A stretch of DNA of 64,000 bases from Pseudomonas caspiana (GTDB lineage: Bacteria > Pseudomonadota > Gammaproteobacteria > Pseudomonadales > Pseudomonadaceae), in assembly GCF_002158995.1 (NCBI RefSeq), contig NZ_LOHF01000013.1, forward strand, positions 62,001-126,000. Reading direction: 5' to 3'. Under the pieces are notes generated by a model. It ran no database searches, was not told where the DNA came from, and saw nothing but the letters and a program-made list of their open reading frames with translations. The stretch's first letter is position 1. Each line of letters opens with the position of its first letter. The translations under genes were made by a program, and so were the position numbers. Below, in pieces: positions 1 to 8,710 of the stretch.

Positions 1-199
1 ACCCAAAAAATAAGCTGCACGCATAATTCAACCCTTTATAGCTGTTATGGCAGATATTTCTATGTCGAGATTGACTAGACTATCGGTCCAGAATTTAGGC
101 GGCAGAAATCTTATAAGTTAAGTAGAAATCCAGGCGGTAACTTTATTCTTATTTTAATATTTTTATTTTTTGCACAGCGCGTAAGTGGATTCAGATCTG
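1..199. other. AT-rich non-coding left edge with an orphan promoter-like site
   Basis: No gene is seen here. The stretch is clearly more AT-rich than the transporter gene next to it. A TTGACT hexamer at 71-76 is followed at once by an imperfect palindrome, TAGACTATCGGTCCA (76-90), of the kind TetR-family repressors bind. This would drive plus-strand transcription into the 3' end of the convergent transporter gene, so no obvious gene is served. It may be what remains of a lost regulator gene. Confidence 0.3.
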
Positions 200-1531
200 T
201 TATTCAGCTTCCACCGAAAAGGACTTGGAAATAAGCAGGGAAACTAGCGTCACGCAGGCCATTCCCATCAAATAAGCTGGAACTGGCCACACGGCGCCGC
301 CGGATTTGAACACCATCCAGGCCGAGACGGCGGGCGCGGGGCCGGCCCCAATGATAGACGCCACCACGTAGCCGATAGAGATGCCGCTGTATCTAACATT
401 GGCCGGAAAAAGCCGCGCCGTCATGGCCGCGCTTACCGCATAGGCACAGCTGGCACCGAGGTAGCAGATGGGCGCGGCGATGAGGAAAAGAATCAGGTTG
501 CCCGAGCCCACCATCCAGAACATAGGGTAGGCAAGCGCCATCGTGTAGAGCGTGCCCGTGAGCGCCACTCGCCGGCGACCGAGACGGTCAGCCAACATGC
601 CCCAGATGGGGAAGGTGATGATCGAGCTCAGGCTGAACACCACGCCTGCCAGCAACGTCTGCGACTGCGTGAAGCCCATCTGCTTGGCATACACCAGCTG
701 CATGTATACCAACACGATGAATACGCCGCTCGCACCCATGAAGTTGATGCCGACGGCCAACATCAGTTCGCGCGGGTGATTCTTGAGCAGCTCGATGATG
801 GGCCGGTCGACCTGCTTGTTCTGACGCTTGACCTCCTGGAAGTCAGGTGTCTCCGAAACGCTCAAGCGCACCCATAGGCCCACCACTATCAGCAACGCAG
901 AAAACAGGAAAGGAATACGCCAGGCCCAGGCCTTGAACTCCTCCGGCGAGAAGCTCATGGTGACGGCCAGGAATGCCAGCGACGCGAAGAGCGAGCCGCA
1001 AGGAGAGCCCAACTGCACGAAAGTGCCGAACAGCGTCTTGCGGCCCTTGGGTGCATGCTCGATGGACATGAGCGCCGCGCCTCCCCACTCGCCGGCCGCT
1101 GCAATACCCTGCACTGCACGTAGCAGTACCAGTAATGCCGGCGCCCAGAAGCCAATGGTGGCGTACGTCGGCAAGATGCCGACGATCAGCGTGGCAAACC
1201 CCATCAAAAGCAGCGTGACCACCAAGCTCTTCTTGCGTCCGATCTTGTCACCGTAGTGACTGAAGATGAGCGTGCCGATGGGCCGGGCGACGTAGCCTAC
1301 GCCGTAGGTGGCAAGCGCCACCACCGTGGAAATGCCGGGGCTGTCGCTGGGGAAGAAAAGGACGCCGAAGATCAGTGCGGCCGCCGTGTTGTAGATGAAG
1401 AAATCGTACCACTCGATGGTGGTGCCGATCATGGATGCGAAGGCGGCCCGCCATGCCTCGCGGGTGGGACGCGCTGGTGGAGCGGTGGACGGGCGGGCCG
1501 GGTAGTCCCGGAAAAGCTTCGAGTTTTCCAT
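200..1531 (-). CDS. MFS transporter, metabolite:H+ symporter (MHS) type
   Basis: A 443-residue inner-membrane protein predicted to import a small organic solute by proton symport. The N-terminal half carries the MHS-type IEWYDFFIY segment (residues 39-47) at the start of the first membrane helix, and the MFS loop 2-3 signature GDKIGRKK (94-101). A second copy, ADRLGRRR, lies in the C-terminal half, and about 12 hydrophobic segments can be read. It lies 32 bases downstream of the amidohydrolase gene on the same strand, so the two are probably one transcript and the transporter may import the hydrolase substrate. The substrate cannot be named; the nearest families (ShiA, PcaK, ProP types) move acids or osmolytes. 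Confidence 0.85.
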   Translation of the reverse strand: MENSKLFRDYPARPSTAPPARPTREAWRAAFASMIGTTIEWYDFFIYNTAAALIFGVLFFPSDSPGISTVVALATYGVGYVARPIGTLIFSHYGDKIGRKKSLVVTLLLMGFATLIVGILPTYATIGFWAPALLVLLRAVQGIAAAGEWGGAALMSIEHAPKGRKTLFGTFVQLGSPCGSLFASLAFLAVTMSFSPEEFKAWAWRIPFLFSALLIVVGLWVRLSVSETPDFQEVKRQNKQVDRPIIELLKNHPRELMLAVGINFMGASGVFIVLVYMQLVYAKQMGFTQSQTLLAGVVFSLSSIITFPIWGMLADRLGRRRVALTGTLYTMALAYPMFWMVGSGNLILFLIAAPICYLGASCAYAVSAAMTARLFPANVRYSGISIGYVVASIIGAGPAPAVSAWMVFKSGGAVWPVPAYLMGMACVTLVSLLISKSFSVEAE

Positions 1532-1563
1532 TGCATTGACTCGCTAGGGTCGGGTTGAGAAAG

Positions 1564-2964
1564 TTACTGTGGCTCGGGAGATTCATAACCCTGGATGCGC
1601 CGCGCGATACGCTGGTGGCGCTCTAGCATCTGCTGCATGCCCGGCGCGGTGAACCGACCGTTTTCCACGAGCGCCTTGCCGGCGATGACGGTGTGGCGGG
1701 GGGCATTGGGGCCGGACATGAAGAGCGCACGCACCGGGTCGCCCACGGCGCCGGCATATGAGGGGCCGTCGACCGGCCAGCAGACGACGTCGCCTACTGC
1801 GCCAACCGACAACTCGCCCAGTTCGCCGGTGCGGCGCAGGATGGCCGCGCCGCCGCGGGTAGCAATCTCGATGGCCTCGCGATCGTCCATGCCGCCCATG
1901 CGTTTGCCGCCCGAGCGCAGGCGCTGCAGTCCTAGCATGGTGCGCGCTTCCAGCCAGAGCGAGGCGCTGTCGCTGGACGAAGAGCCGTCGCAGCCCAGCC
2001 CCACCTTTACGCCAGCGTCACGCATCTCGCGCACGGGGGTAACGGTGCCGTGGCGCCCCCCCATCATGAACACGGTGCTGGGACAGTGCGCCACGCCCAC
2101 ACCCCATTGCGCCAACTTGGCCATGTCCTCGTCGCGTGCGTACATGACATGCGCGCCCCAAGCACGGTCCGACGCCAGTCCCAGCCGCTTGAAGTTGTCG
2201 ATGGGGTGGCAACCGAAGTGCTCCTGGCAGAACTCGTTTTCCAAGTGCGACTCGGCCAGGTGCATATGAAAGCCGACATCGTGCTTTTCCGACAGGTCCG
2301 CCAAGCGCTGGAGCAGCTGCGGCGTGACGGTGAAGATGGCCGCGGGGCCGAGCGCAATGCGCACCATCGCACCGTGCGAGCGGTCGTGATACTTGGCGAT
2401 GAGGCGTTCGCAGTCGGCGATGATGGTCTCGTCGTCCTGCACCACTGATTCGGGTGGCAGGCCGCCGTCTTTTTCCGACAGGTTCATCACCCCGCGCGTT
2501 GGGTGGAAGCGGAAACCCAGCTCTTGCGCGGCACGGATTTCCGCGTCGATCAGAAAGGGCTTGGGATGCACGTACAGCATATCCGAGGTGGTGGTAGTGC
2601 CGCCCAAGGCCAGTTCGGCCAGACCCACCCAGGCCGAGACGTACACCGCCTCTTCGTCGATGCGGGCGAACATCGGATAGAGCGTGCGCAGCCAGTAGAA
2701 GAAGTCGCCCTCATGCGACTGCGGGTTGCTGCGCGTGAGGTTCTGGAACATGTGATGGTGGGTATTGATGAACCCGGGCGTGACGATACAGCCGCTGGCA
2801 TCGAGCCGGCGCACCGTTTGCGGCTTGGTGCGGTCGGGCCCGCCGATGTCCGTGATCAGGCCGTTGGTGATCGCCAACCAGCCGCCAGCCAGCTCGCGGC
2901 GCTGGTCATCCATGGTGACCATCACCCGCGCGTTCTCGATGATCAGATCCGCAGCTACTTGCAT
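1564..2964 (-). CDS. TRZ/ATZ-family amidohydrolase (8-oxoguanine deaminase-like)
   Basis: A metal-dependent cytosolic hydrolase or deaminase of the amidohydrolase superfamily. Visible landmarks are TPGFINTHHHMFQ (HxH metal ligands at residues 69 and 71), FHMHLAESHLE, GVAHCPST and the late CDGSSSSD metal/catalytic segment. The layout is that of the chlorohydrolase/8-oxoguanine deaminase group (ring deamination of purine- or triazine-like substrates). The frame stays open further upstream to 3168, but MQVAADLIIENARV at 2964 is the usual family N-terminus and gives 466 residues. The gene is divergent from an RpiR regulator and followed by a transporter, forming a small catabolic locus. The exact substrate is not known. 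Confidence 0.8.
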   Translation of the reverse strand: MQVAADLIIENARVMVTMDDQRRELAGGWLAITNGLITDIGGPDRTKPQTVRRLDASGCIVTPGFINTHHHMFQNLTRSNPQSHEGDFFYWLRTLYPMFARIDEEAVYVSAWVGLAELALGGTTTTSDMLYVHPKPFLIDAEIRAAQELGFRFHPTRGVMNLSEKDGGLPPESVVQDDETIIADCERLIAKYHDRSHGAMVRIALGPAAIFTVTPQLLQRLADLSEKHDVGFHMHLAESHLENEFCQEHFGCHPIDNFKRLGLASDRAWGAHVMYARDEDMAKLAQWGVGVAHCPSTVFMMGGRHGTVTPVREMRDAGVKVGLGCDGSSSSDSASLWLEARTMLGLQRLRSGGKRMGGMDDREAIEIATRGGAAILRRTGELGELSVGAVGDVVCWPVDGPSYAGAVGDPVRALFMSGPNAPRHTVIAGKALVENGRFTAPGMQQMLERHQRIARRIQGYESPEPQ

Positions 2965-3012
2965 TTCCTTGATACCCTGTATTTCCGGCGGCGGGCAAGC
3001 ACCGCATCGTGA

Positions 3013-3049
3013 TGTAAACAGATTTACACATATCCCATATATATGTAAA
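3013..3049. promoter_or_regulatory. Triple half-site operator candidate between amidohydrolase and rpiR
   Basis: Three 6-bp half-sites sit in the divergent promoter gap: TGTAAA (3013-3018), TTTACA (3023-3028) and TGTAAA (3044-3049). The first two form a perfect inverted repeat with a 4-bp spacer (TGTAAACAGATTTACA). The second and third form another with a 15-bp spacer. The likely ligand is the adjacent RpiR regulator; that is inferred from position only. Confidence 0.5.
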
Positions 3050-3177
3050 CGGATAATCATTCGGCTGCGAGAAGCACCGATGAGAAAATGGGCGCGGCCG
3101 CCGTCGGCCCGATCAGGGCAAAGTACGTTTTCTCGGGCATTTAGCTTGGAATCGACAAAGGCATTCACAGGAGAGAT

Positions 3178-4062
3178 ATGGATACAGCTGCAGCCACCAG
3201 CTCCGAATCAGTCAAGGACCGGATCGCCAGGACGTACGCAACACTTTCCGAAGCTCAGCGTCAGTTCGCCGATCTAACGCTGGGCGAGCCTCTGTTCGTA
3301 GCGCGCGCTCCAATGCAGGCGGCGGCGTCGCGCATCGGCGTTTCGGTGGCAACCGCCAACCGTTTTGCACGGATGCTGGGCTATGTCGGATACCCGGAAT
3401 TCCGCTCGGCGCTCATCGAAAGCTTCGAATCGGTGCTCAGTTCAGTTGAGCGAATGGAGTCGTCCCTGCACGACGATCAGGGCGAGGTGCCCAGCATTGT
3501 CAGTTCCGCACTCGCCGGCATCGAGCGCAATCTGGAGGCAACGCGCAACTCGCTGGAACCCGCTGTTTTGGAGCAAGCGGTGAAAATGATCGTGGAATCG
3601 CGTAGGCGCTTCGTGGTCGGCTTTGAGCGAGCCGCGCACTTGAGTGCCATCCTGGCTTCGGAGCTGAACATGCGCTGCGGCAACACCGAGTCGATGGCGA
3701 ACGTGGATGGAGCCGTGGGAGCTGCGATGCGGCTTCACGATTTCGACGAGCGTGATCTGATCATCGCAACCGTGTTCCCTCGCTATTTCCGCGAGACGGT
3801 GGACATCGTGCGCTTGGCCAAGCGGCACGGGATCAAAGTGCTGGCCATTACCGACAGCCCGCGCTCGCCCATAGCTTCTATGGCCGATGCCTGCATCTAC
3901 GTGGTGGCCGAGCGCACGCTGGGTTCCAGCTCCGACGCAAGCGTGCTGGCGGTGATGGAGGCGCTGGTGGCCGCCGTGACCGTGAAGGTCCCCAATGCGT
4001 CAGAGCGCTATCGCTCACTCACGCAGGCGGCGCTGGATTGGTACGCCATGCCCGAGTGCTGA
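3178..4062 (+). CDS. RpiR-family (MurR/RpiR) transcriptional regulator
   Basis: A 294-residue DNA-binding regulator. The N-terminal HTH_6 domain covers about residues 10-85 (AAASRIGVSVATANRFARMLGYVGYPEFR is its core). A SIS domain at about 125-260 has the sensory role in this family and often binds a phosphosugar or related ligand. The start has a good ribosome site (GGAGAG) just upstream. The gene is divergent from the amidohydrolase-transporter pair and is the natural candidate to control it. The stop codon is followed within ten bases by debris of an unrelated merR gene, so a recombination junction lies right at its 3' end. Confidence 0.9.
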   Translation: MDTAAATSSESVKDRIARTYATLSEAQRQFADLTLGEPLFVARAPMQAAASRIGVSVATANRFARMLGYVGYPEFRSALIESFESVLSSVERMESSLHDDQGEVPSIVSSALAGIERNLEATRNSLEPAVLEQAVKMIVESRRRFVVGFERAAHLSAILASELNMRCGNTESMANVDGAVGAAMRLHDFDERDLIIATVFPRYFRETVDIVRLAKRHGIKVLAITDSPRSPIASMADACIYVVAERTLGSSSDASVLAVMEALVAAVTVKVPNASERYRSLTQAALDWYAMPEC

Positions 4063-4071
4063 AGCCCCGAG

Positions 4072-4330
4072 ACAGTTTTCGAGAGTGACCGGCTGACGCT
4101 TGCAGCGAGTACGAACAGCGATTATCGCATCTACAACGCGAAAGCCCTTCACACCCTGGCCTTTATCAAACGCTCGCGGGATTTGGGTTTTCGCTGAGGT
4201 CGAGAACTGTTGCAGTGTGGCAAGACCGCGCTAGCCCCGACTTCAAGGGACTGGTGGATCACTCTCAGTAGATAAGCGCCCCGATTGTCCGATTCTGAAA
4301 GACCTAGAGTCGGGCAGGTCTCGCAAATAA
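4072..4330 (+). pseudogene. Decayed CueR-type MerR regulator remnant
   Basis: Translation across frames recovers pieces of a MerR regulator in the right order. Frame one (from 4072) gives ESDRLT, then SDYRIYNAKALHTLAFIKRS and RDLGF up to a stop at 4195. A shifted frame (4191-4271) continues with SLRSRTVAVWQDRASPDFK. A third (4277-4330) ends with RPDCPILKDLESG, the cysteine-containing metal-loop region at the C-terminus of CueR proteins. The first 25 or so residues and much of the dimerisation helix are missing, and there are at least two frame changes. The copper-sensor identity is inferred from WQDR and CPIL. Confidence 0.75.
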
Positions 4331-4591
4331 AGTCCAGCGATCATCGACGGGCCTTCGGAACCGGCCGCTTGGGGCGCCTTGGCGGTGCGGTATCTAGCCA
4401 GGTCACCGCTTTATTCGCTTGCGCGGCGCTCATAACACTCGATCAGCTTTAGCGCTTGGACAGCCTCCAGCGCGGGTTTGTGACTGCACCGATTGAGTGG
4501 TGAAGAAACGTATGAGATTCGAACAAACCTGCGCGTTCAGACCGTTCGAAATCCTCCGAAACCTGCAATTTAAAAAAATCCCCGCAGAAGC
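4331..4591. other. Non-coding stretch, no gene recognised
   Basis: About 260 bases between the merR remnant and the tetR promoter. There are no start-to-stop frames with a ribosome site. A minus-strand reading at about 4430-4490 gives a short protein-like tail (ALEAVQALKLIECYERRASE then stop), which could be another gene remnant, but I cannot assign it. Confidence 0.3.
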
Positions 4592-4620
4592 TTGACCAGG
4601 GAGAACGATCGTTCTACTCT
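4592..4620 (+). promoter_or_regulatory. tetR promoter with perfect 14-bp palindromic operator
   Basis: TTGACC (4592-4597) and TACTCT (4615-4620) are separated by 17 bases, a standard sigma-70 arrangement. The spacer is almost filled by the perfect palindrome AGAACGATCGTTCT (4602-4615). A dimeric repressor bound there would block RNA polymerase directly, which fits autorepression by the TetR protein encoded just downstream. Confidence 0.75.
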
Positions 4621-4638
4621 GGCTACATGGAAAAGCAA

Positions 4639-5205
4639 ATGACCGATACACGAGAAAAAATTCTGGCAACTGTCGAGAAGCTGATTTACGAAAATGGTAT
4701 TCATGGTACTGGCATGGACCTTTTAGTAAAAACCTCCGGCGTGGCGCGTAAAAGTATTTATCGCTATTTTGCGAATAAAGACGATATTGCGGCAGCAGCA
4801 TTAAATGCACGCGATGTACGCTGGATGGAGTGGTTCAGAAGTGAATGCGAAAAGGCAAAAACTTCGCAAGACCGTATTATCAGCATTTTTGCAGTACTTA
4901 AGAGCTGGTTCGAATCGGACGATTTTCGGGGATGCGCATTTATTAATACGGCTGGAGAGGTTGGCGACGTAGATGACCCTATTCGTCACATCGCGAAGCT
5001 GCATAAACAAAAGCTACTTGATTATATATTAGAGCTGACCGGCCAATTAGGTATCGAAGATCCGAGGTCATTGGCTAAACAACTTTTTGTGCTGATAGAA
5101 GGCACGATAACTGTGGCCCGGGTAATGGGCGACTACTCACTCCTTGATAGTGCAAGAGAAGCTGCCATCGTTCTGCTTAAAGAAGTACAGCACCCAAGCG
5201 CTTAA
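4639..5205 (+). CDS. TetR/AcrR-family transcriptional regulator
   Basis: A one-component repressor. The N-terminal TetR helix-turn-helix (TREKILATVEKLIYENGIHG ... SGVARKSIYRYFANKDDI) occupies residues 3-50, followed by an all-helical ligand domain. An in-frame ATG also exists at 4627, but the predicted transcript starts at about 4626-4628, so that codon would be leaderless. The ATG at 4639 has GGAAAAG in front of it and gives MTDTREKIL, so it is preferred. It lies 51 bases upstream of the DUF1348 gene on the same strand, suggesting one operon under its own operator. The ligand is unknown. Its AT content is higher than that of the core genes. Confidence 0.85.
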   Translation: MTDTREKILATVEKLIYENGIHGTGMDLLVKTSGVARKSIYRYFANKDDIAAAALNARDVRWMEWFRSECEKAKTSQDRIISIFAVLKSWFESDDFRGCAFINTAGEVGDVDDPIRHIAKLHKQKLLDYILELTGQLGIEDPRSLAKQLFVLIEGTITVARVMGDYSLLDSAREAAIVLLKEVQHPSA

Positions 5206-5256
5206 TATGTAGATACATCAAATTAAATAAATCAACCAAAGATTGGAGGTACCCCT

Positions 5257-5733
5257 ATGTCCAACGAACCCGCTCGCCCACCACTTCCACCATTCACTCG
5301 CGAATCGGCGATTCTAAAGGTCCGACTCGCTGAGGATGGCTGGAACAGCCAAGACCCAGAAAAAGTTTCGCTCGCCTACACGCTGGATACTAAATGGCGT
5401 AACCGCGCTGAATTTGCTACCAATCGTGAAGAAGCCAAGGGCTTCCTTACCCGCAAATGGAAAAAAGAGCTGGACTACCGTCTGATTAAAGAACTCTGGG
5501 CTTTCACCGACAACCGCATCGCTGTCCGTTACGCCTACGAGTGGCACGACGACTCGGGTAACTGGTTCCGCTCTTATGGGAATGAAAATTGGGAGTTTGA
5601 ACCCGATGGGTTGATGCACCGCCGTTTCGCCTGCGTCAACGACATGCCAATCAAGGAGAGCGAGCGTAAGTTTTTCTGGCCACTGGGTCGCCGCCCAGAT
5701 GATCACCCAAGCCTGACCGATCTAGGCCTGTAA
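5257..5733 (+). CDS. NTF2-like superfamily protein, DUF1348
   Basis: A 158-residue soluble protein with the cone-shaped NTF2/SnoaL-like fold expected for DUF1348. Typical segments are [41 protein letters not shown], and [20 protein letters not shown] near the C-terminus. No catalytic residue or ligand is established for the family as far as I know. A strong ribosome site (TTGGAGGTACC) precedes the ATG. It follows a tetR gene, the usual pattern for such proteins when they are part of a small stress- or solvent-response unit. A broken second copy follows. Confidence 0.85.
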   Translation: MSNEPARPPLPPFTRESAILKVRLAEDGWNSQDPEKVSLAYTLDTKWRNRAEFATNREEAKGFLTRKWKKELDYRLIKELWAFTDNRIAVRYAYEWHDDSGNWFRSYGNENWEFEPDGLMHRRFACVNDMPIKESERKFFWPLGRRPDDHPSLTDLGL

Positions 5734-5931
5734 GCGCTGCAACTATTCAAGTTCTCAAATGAGCCGTTAGTACGAAGAGTTGATCTCTTACATTAATGAT
5801 GGCTGTCGGCTGCGTTATTTCAACTCTCGCTAAAATTTTATGAAATATCGCTCCAGCTGGGTCTAACTACAGTGACCTAGTTAAGAATGATTACTCTATT
5901 AACATATATCCACTTACTTGGAGGTACCACC

Positions 5932-6172
5932 ATGTCCAATGAACAAGCTCGTCCGCCACTTCCACCGTTCACTCGCAAATCGGCGATTCTAAAGGTCCGA
6001 CTCGCTGAGGATGGCTGGAACAGCCAAGATCCAGAAAAAGTTTCGCTCGCCTACACGCTGGATACTCGCCTGCGTCAACGACATGCCAATCAAGGAGAGC
6101 GAGCGTAAGTTTTTCTGGCCACTGGGTCGTCGCCCAGATGATCACCCAAGCCTGACCGATCTAGGACTGTAA
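5932..6172 (+). pseudogene. Second DUF1348 copy with a 236-bp internal deletion
   Basis: The sequence from the ribosome site (TTGGAGGTACC) through the first 45 codons repeats the intact copy at 5257-5733 with few changes. It then jumps from the equivalent of 5391 to the equivalent of 5628 and runs on to the same 3' end (TAA at 6170-6172). The missing 236 bases are not a multiple of three, so translation shifts frame and stops at 6106-6108 after [13 protein letters not shown]. The start codon and ribosome site are intact, so a 58-residue truncated peptide could still be made. Confidence 0.85.
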
Positions 6173-6181
6173 GTAATCCTG

Positions 6182-6221
6182 AACCTGATCCTTTATGCCG
6201 AAAGGATCAGGTTTCTCTTTT
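6182..6221 (+). terminator. Rho-independent terminator after the DUF1348 repeat
   Basis: A perfect 13-bp stem (AACCTGATCCTTT at 6182-6194, AAAGGATCAGGTT at 6201-6213) with a 6-base loop and a T-rich tail TCTCTTTTT. It ends the tetR-DUF1348 unit. Confidence 0.9.
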
Positions 6222-6433
6222 TGCAAAAGCCTATCAGCGCAATTCCGGTTCAATAGTACGATCCAGCCCCTGTCGTGAATGGCAGTCACCCCAGGCCATT
6301 TGTACGCTCCCTTCTCCCCACGAGAGCCGCGCAGCACATTAATTCTGCGGTGATACCCGCCCCAAAAAACTGCTAGCAGACTTGTACTGAAAGACGCCGT
6401 TTGTAAATGCGATACATGCTGTCGTGTAAAGCC

Positions 6434-7321
6434 TCACTCATCAAGTTCGGCAGAAACTTCTTTAGCCAGCTCAATGAAAGCGCGCACCGCTGCGCTCTCA
6501 AAGGCGTCTTTGCGTCGCATAAGGGCGGCGGTCCGCTGCAAGCGCTTCGGCTCCAATGCGATTGCCACTAGATCGTCGTGGGCCAGAGTGATTTTGGCCG
6601 GCAATAAGGTCGCCAGATTTGTCCGGCGAACGATTTCGATCACCGCGCCAAGCGCGTTGGCTTCCATCTGCACCTTGGGGCGAATCGCATGCTTGCGACA
6701 GTAACGGTCGATCTGTTCGCGAGTGGCAAACTCTTCACTAAGCAGAACCAGAGACTCGGCGCTCAAGCCCTGCAATCCAATGAATTTCTTGTCGGCCAAG
6801 CGGTGTTTGCGGCTCACCACTAAAGCCATGGTTTCTTTCAGCAAAGGGATGGCGTCAATATCCGGTGTGTTTATTTCATCGAACGCGATTCCCACGTCCA
6901 ACTCTCCCACCAAAAGCAGCTCCTCGATGCGCTCTTGGGAAAGCTCCCTCAGGTTGAGAGTAATTTTTGGGTATCGAGAGTGAAATGCCTCGATCACGGG
7001 CCCAATCAGATAGGTCGTAAACGTCGGCGTCACGGCCACTCGTAGTGAACCGCGACTGAGGTCGCTCACGTCATGAATGGCGCTTTTAGCTTCGCGCAAC
7101 TCCTGATACGCACGGCGTGCATACACCAAATAAACGTCTCCCGCGTCGGTCAGGCGCGTCCTGCGACCTGAGCGGTCAAATAATTGAGCTCCGAGGCTTT
7201 CTTCCAACTGCCTTACCTGCTGGGAAAGGGCTGGCTGAGATACGTGCAGCGCGGCTGCGGCCTTTGTGAAGCTGAGGTGTTCCGCAACCGCAAGAAAATA
7301 TTGGATATGTCGAGCCAGCAT
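6434..7321 (-). CDS. cynR: LysR-family activator of cyanate genes
   Basis: A 295-residue LysR-type regulator: winged HTH at residues 1-60 ([28 protein letters not shown]) and a periplasmic-binding-like effector domain from about residue 90. It matches the CynR pattern, in which cyanate is the co-inducer and azide an alternative ligand. It is divergent from cynT-cynS with a 110-bp gap, the classical arrangement. The N-terminus [19 protein letters not shown] fits the family length. Confidence 0.88.
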   Translation of the reverse strand: MLARHIQYFLAVAEHLSFTKAAAALHVSQPALSQQVRQLEESLGAQLFDRSGRRTRLTDAGDVYLVYARRAYQELREAKSAIHDVSDLSRGSLRVAVTPTFTTYLIGPVIEAFHSRYPKITLNLRELSQERIEELLLVGELDVGIAFDEINTPDIDAIPLLKETMALVVSRKHRLADKKFIGLQGLSAESLVLLSEEFATREQIDRYCRKHAIRPKVQMEANALGAVIEIVRRTNLATLLPAKITLAHDDLVAIALEPKRLQRTAALMRRKDAFESAAVRAFIELAKEVSAELDE

Positions 7322-7329
7322 GCTTTACC

Positions 7330-7378
7330 CATAAGATAATCTGATAAAACTCATAATAAATGAGACTTTTACCTTATG
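7330..7378. promoter_or_regulatory. Candidate CynR binding region in the cynR-cynT gap
   Basis: Two nested inverted repeats lie in the AT-rich divergent gap. The outer pair is CATAAG (7330-7335) and CTTATG (7373-7378). The inner pair is CTCAT-AATAA-ATGAG (7350-7364). LysR activators typically bind such dyads between divergent promoters; assignment to CynR is by position. Confidence 0.45.
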
Positions 7379-7431
7379 CCATGCGTTGCTTAATCTCTGT
7401 TTCACACCCAGCTAACAATGAGACAGCAAAC

Positions 7432-8091
7432 ATGAAAGCGATCATCGACGGTTTTCTAAAATTCCAAAAAAACGCTTTTCCTGAGCGGGTAAAATTGTTC
7501 AAGGACTTGGCTAACCAGCAAGCCCCGAAGGCGCTGTTCATTTCCTGCTCCGACAGCCGACTGGTGCCTGAACTGGTCACCCAACGCGAGCCGGGTGATC
7601 TGTTTGTAATCCGCAACGCCGGCAACATCGTCCCCTCCTACGGCCCAGAGCCGGGCGGCGTTTCGGCCTCCGTTGAATACGCGGTGGCCGGTCTCAACGT
7701 CGCTGACATCGTCATCTGTGGCCACTCCGACTGCGGCGCGATGACCGCCATTGCCACCTGCAAGTGCCTGGATCACATGCCGGCTGTAGCCGGCTGGTTG
7801 CGATACGCCGACTCCGCCAAGGTGGTGAACGAAGCCCGCCAGCACCCGGACAAGCCAAGCAAAGTCGCTTCCATGGTGCGCGAAAACGTCATCGCGCAAC
7901 TGGCCAACATCCAGACCCACCCATCAGTTCGCCTGGCGCTTGAAGAGGGCCGCGTGACCCTGCATGGCTGGATCTACGACATTGAAACCGGACGCATCGA
8001 TGCCTTTGATGGAAGCACCAGAACTTTCGTGTCCCTCGCAGAGAACCCAGAAGTCCATGCCGTTTCCCAGCAAGCAAGGCGCGTCGCCTGA
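7432..8091 (+). CDS. cynT: Beta-class carbonic anhydrase of the cyanate operon
   Basis: Interconverts CO2 and bicarbonate, keeping bicarbonate available to cyanase in the cytoplasm. Beta-carbonic anhydrase zinc motifs are visible: SCSDSRL (Cys and the Asp/Arg dyad) and [10 protein letters not shown] (His and second Cys). The ATG at 7432 gives [12 protein letters not shown], 219 residues, as in the family. An earlier in-frame ATG at 7360 lies inside the operator region and is not favoured. cynS follows 39 bases downstream with its own strong ribosome site. Confidence 0.93.
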   Translation: MKAIIDGFLKFQKNAFPERVKLFKDLANQQAPKALFISCSDSRLVPELVTQREPGDLFVIRNAGNIVPSYGPEPGGVSASVEYAVAGLNVADIVICGHSDCGAMTAIATCKCLDHMPAVAGWLRYADSAKVVNEARQHPDKPSKVASMVRENVIAQLANIQTHPSVRLALEEGRVTLHGWIYDIETGRIDAFDGSTRTFVSLAENPEVHAVSQQARRVA

Positions 8092-8130
8092 AACCTTTAC
8101 CTACACCCTTACCCACCGAGGAGATTCACC

Positions 8131-8601
8131 ATGATCCAGACTCAAGCTACCCGTACCGCTCGTCAGGAACTGACTGAAACCATCATTCTGGCAAAGGCCC
8201 GCAGGGACCTCTCCTTCGCACAGATTGTTGAGGGCACCGGCCTGTCCGAGGCGTTCGTCACTGCTGCTCTGCTTGGCCAGCATCCGCTGCCTGCCGACGC
8301 CGCGAAAGTCGTGGGCAAAAAGCTCGACCTCGATGCCGATGAAGTCGCTCTGCTGCAAACGATGCCTATTCGCGGCAGCTTTTTTGAAGGTATCCCGAGC
8401 GACCCAACCATCTACCGCTTCTACGAAATGATGTCGGTCTACGGCACCACCCTCAAAGCGCTAGTCCACGAGAAGTTCGGCGACGGCATCATCAGCGCCA
8501 TCAACTTCAAGCTGGACATTAAGAAGGTTGAAGACCCGGACGGTGGCCATCGCGCTGTGATCACTCTGGATGGCAAATACCTGCCTACCAAGCCTTTCTG
8601 A
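8131..8601 (+). CDS. cynS: Cyanate hydratase (cyanase)
   Basis: Decomposes cyanate with bicarbonate to ammonia and CO2 (via carbamate), as a cytosolic decamer. At 156 residues it has the usual length. The N-terminal HTH-like domain (residues 15-80) precedes the catalytic C-terminal domain, where YRFYEMM supplies the Arg and Glu and [11 protein letters not shown] the Ser of the known active site. The ribosome site is GAGGAG. No cynX-type cyanate transporter follows; the next gene is a DUF2790 protein. Confidence 0.95.
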   Translation: MIQTQATRTARQELTETIILAKARRDLSFAQIVEGTGLSEAFVTAALLGQHPLPADAAKVVGKKLDLDADEVALLQTMPIRGSFFEGIPSDPTIYRFYEMMSVYGTTLKALVHEKFGDGIISAINFKLDIKKVEDPDGGHRAVITLDGKYLPTKPF

Positions 8602-8610
8602 TGTGAATCA

Positions 8611-8634
8611 ACCCGGCGTCTGACGACGTCGGGT
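8611..8634 (+). terminator. Weak terminator-like hairpin after cynS
   Basis: ACCCGGCGTC (8611-8620) pairs with GACGTCGGGT (8625-8634) over 10 positions, one of them a G-T wobble, with a 4-base loop. The T-run that follows is poor, so it may be an RNA-stabilising stem rather than a true terminator. Confidence 0.4.
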
Positions 8635-8710
8635 CATACCCAACCCTTTATTACGACTGAGCACCACTTAAGTGCTTCGGCCTTCTCACGCCCTCAATAA
8701 GGTGATTGCT

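Noticed and set aside
4430..4810. Minus-strand 126-codon frame over the tetR promoter and gene start
   Set aside because: It overlaps the promoter and operator and the TetR DNA-binding domain, and looks random.
5887..6108. 73-codon frame as a new small gene
   Set aside because: It is the start of the damaged DUF1348 copy read with an upstream extension; the ribosome site belongs to the ATG at 5932.
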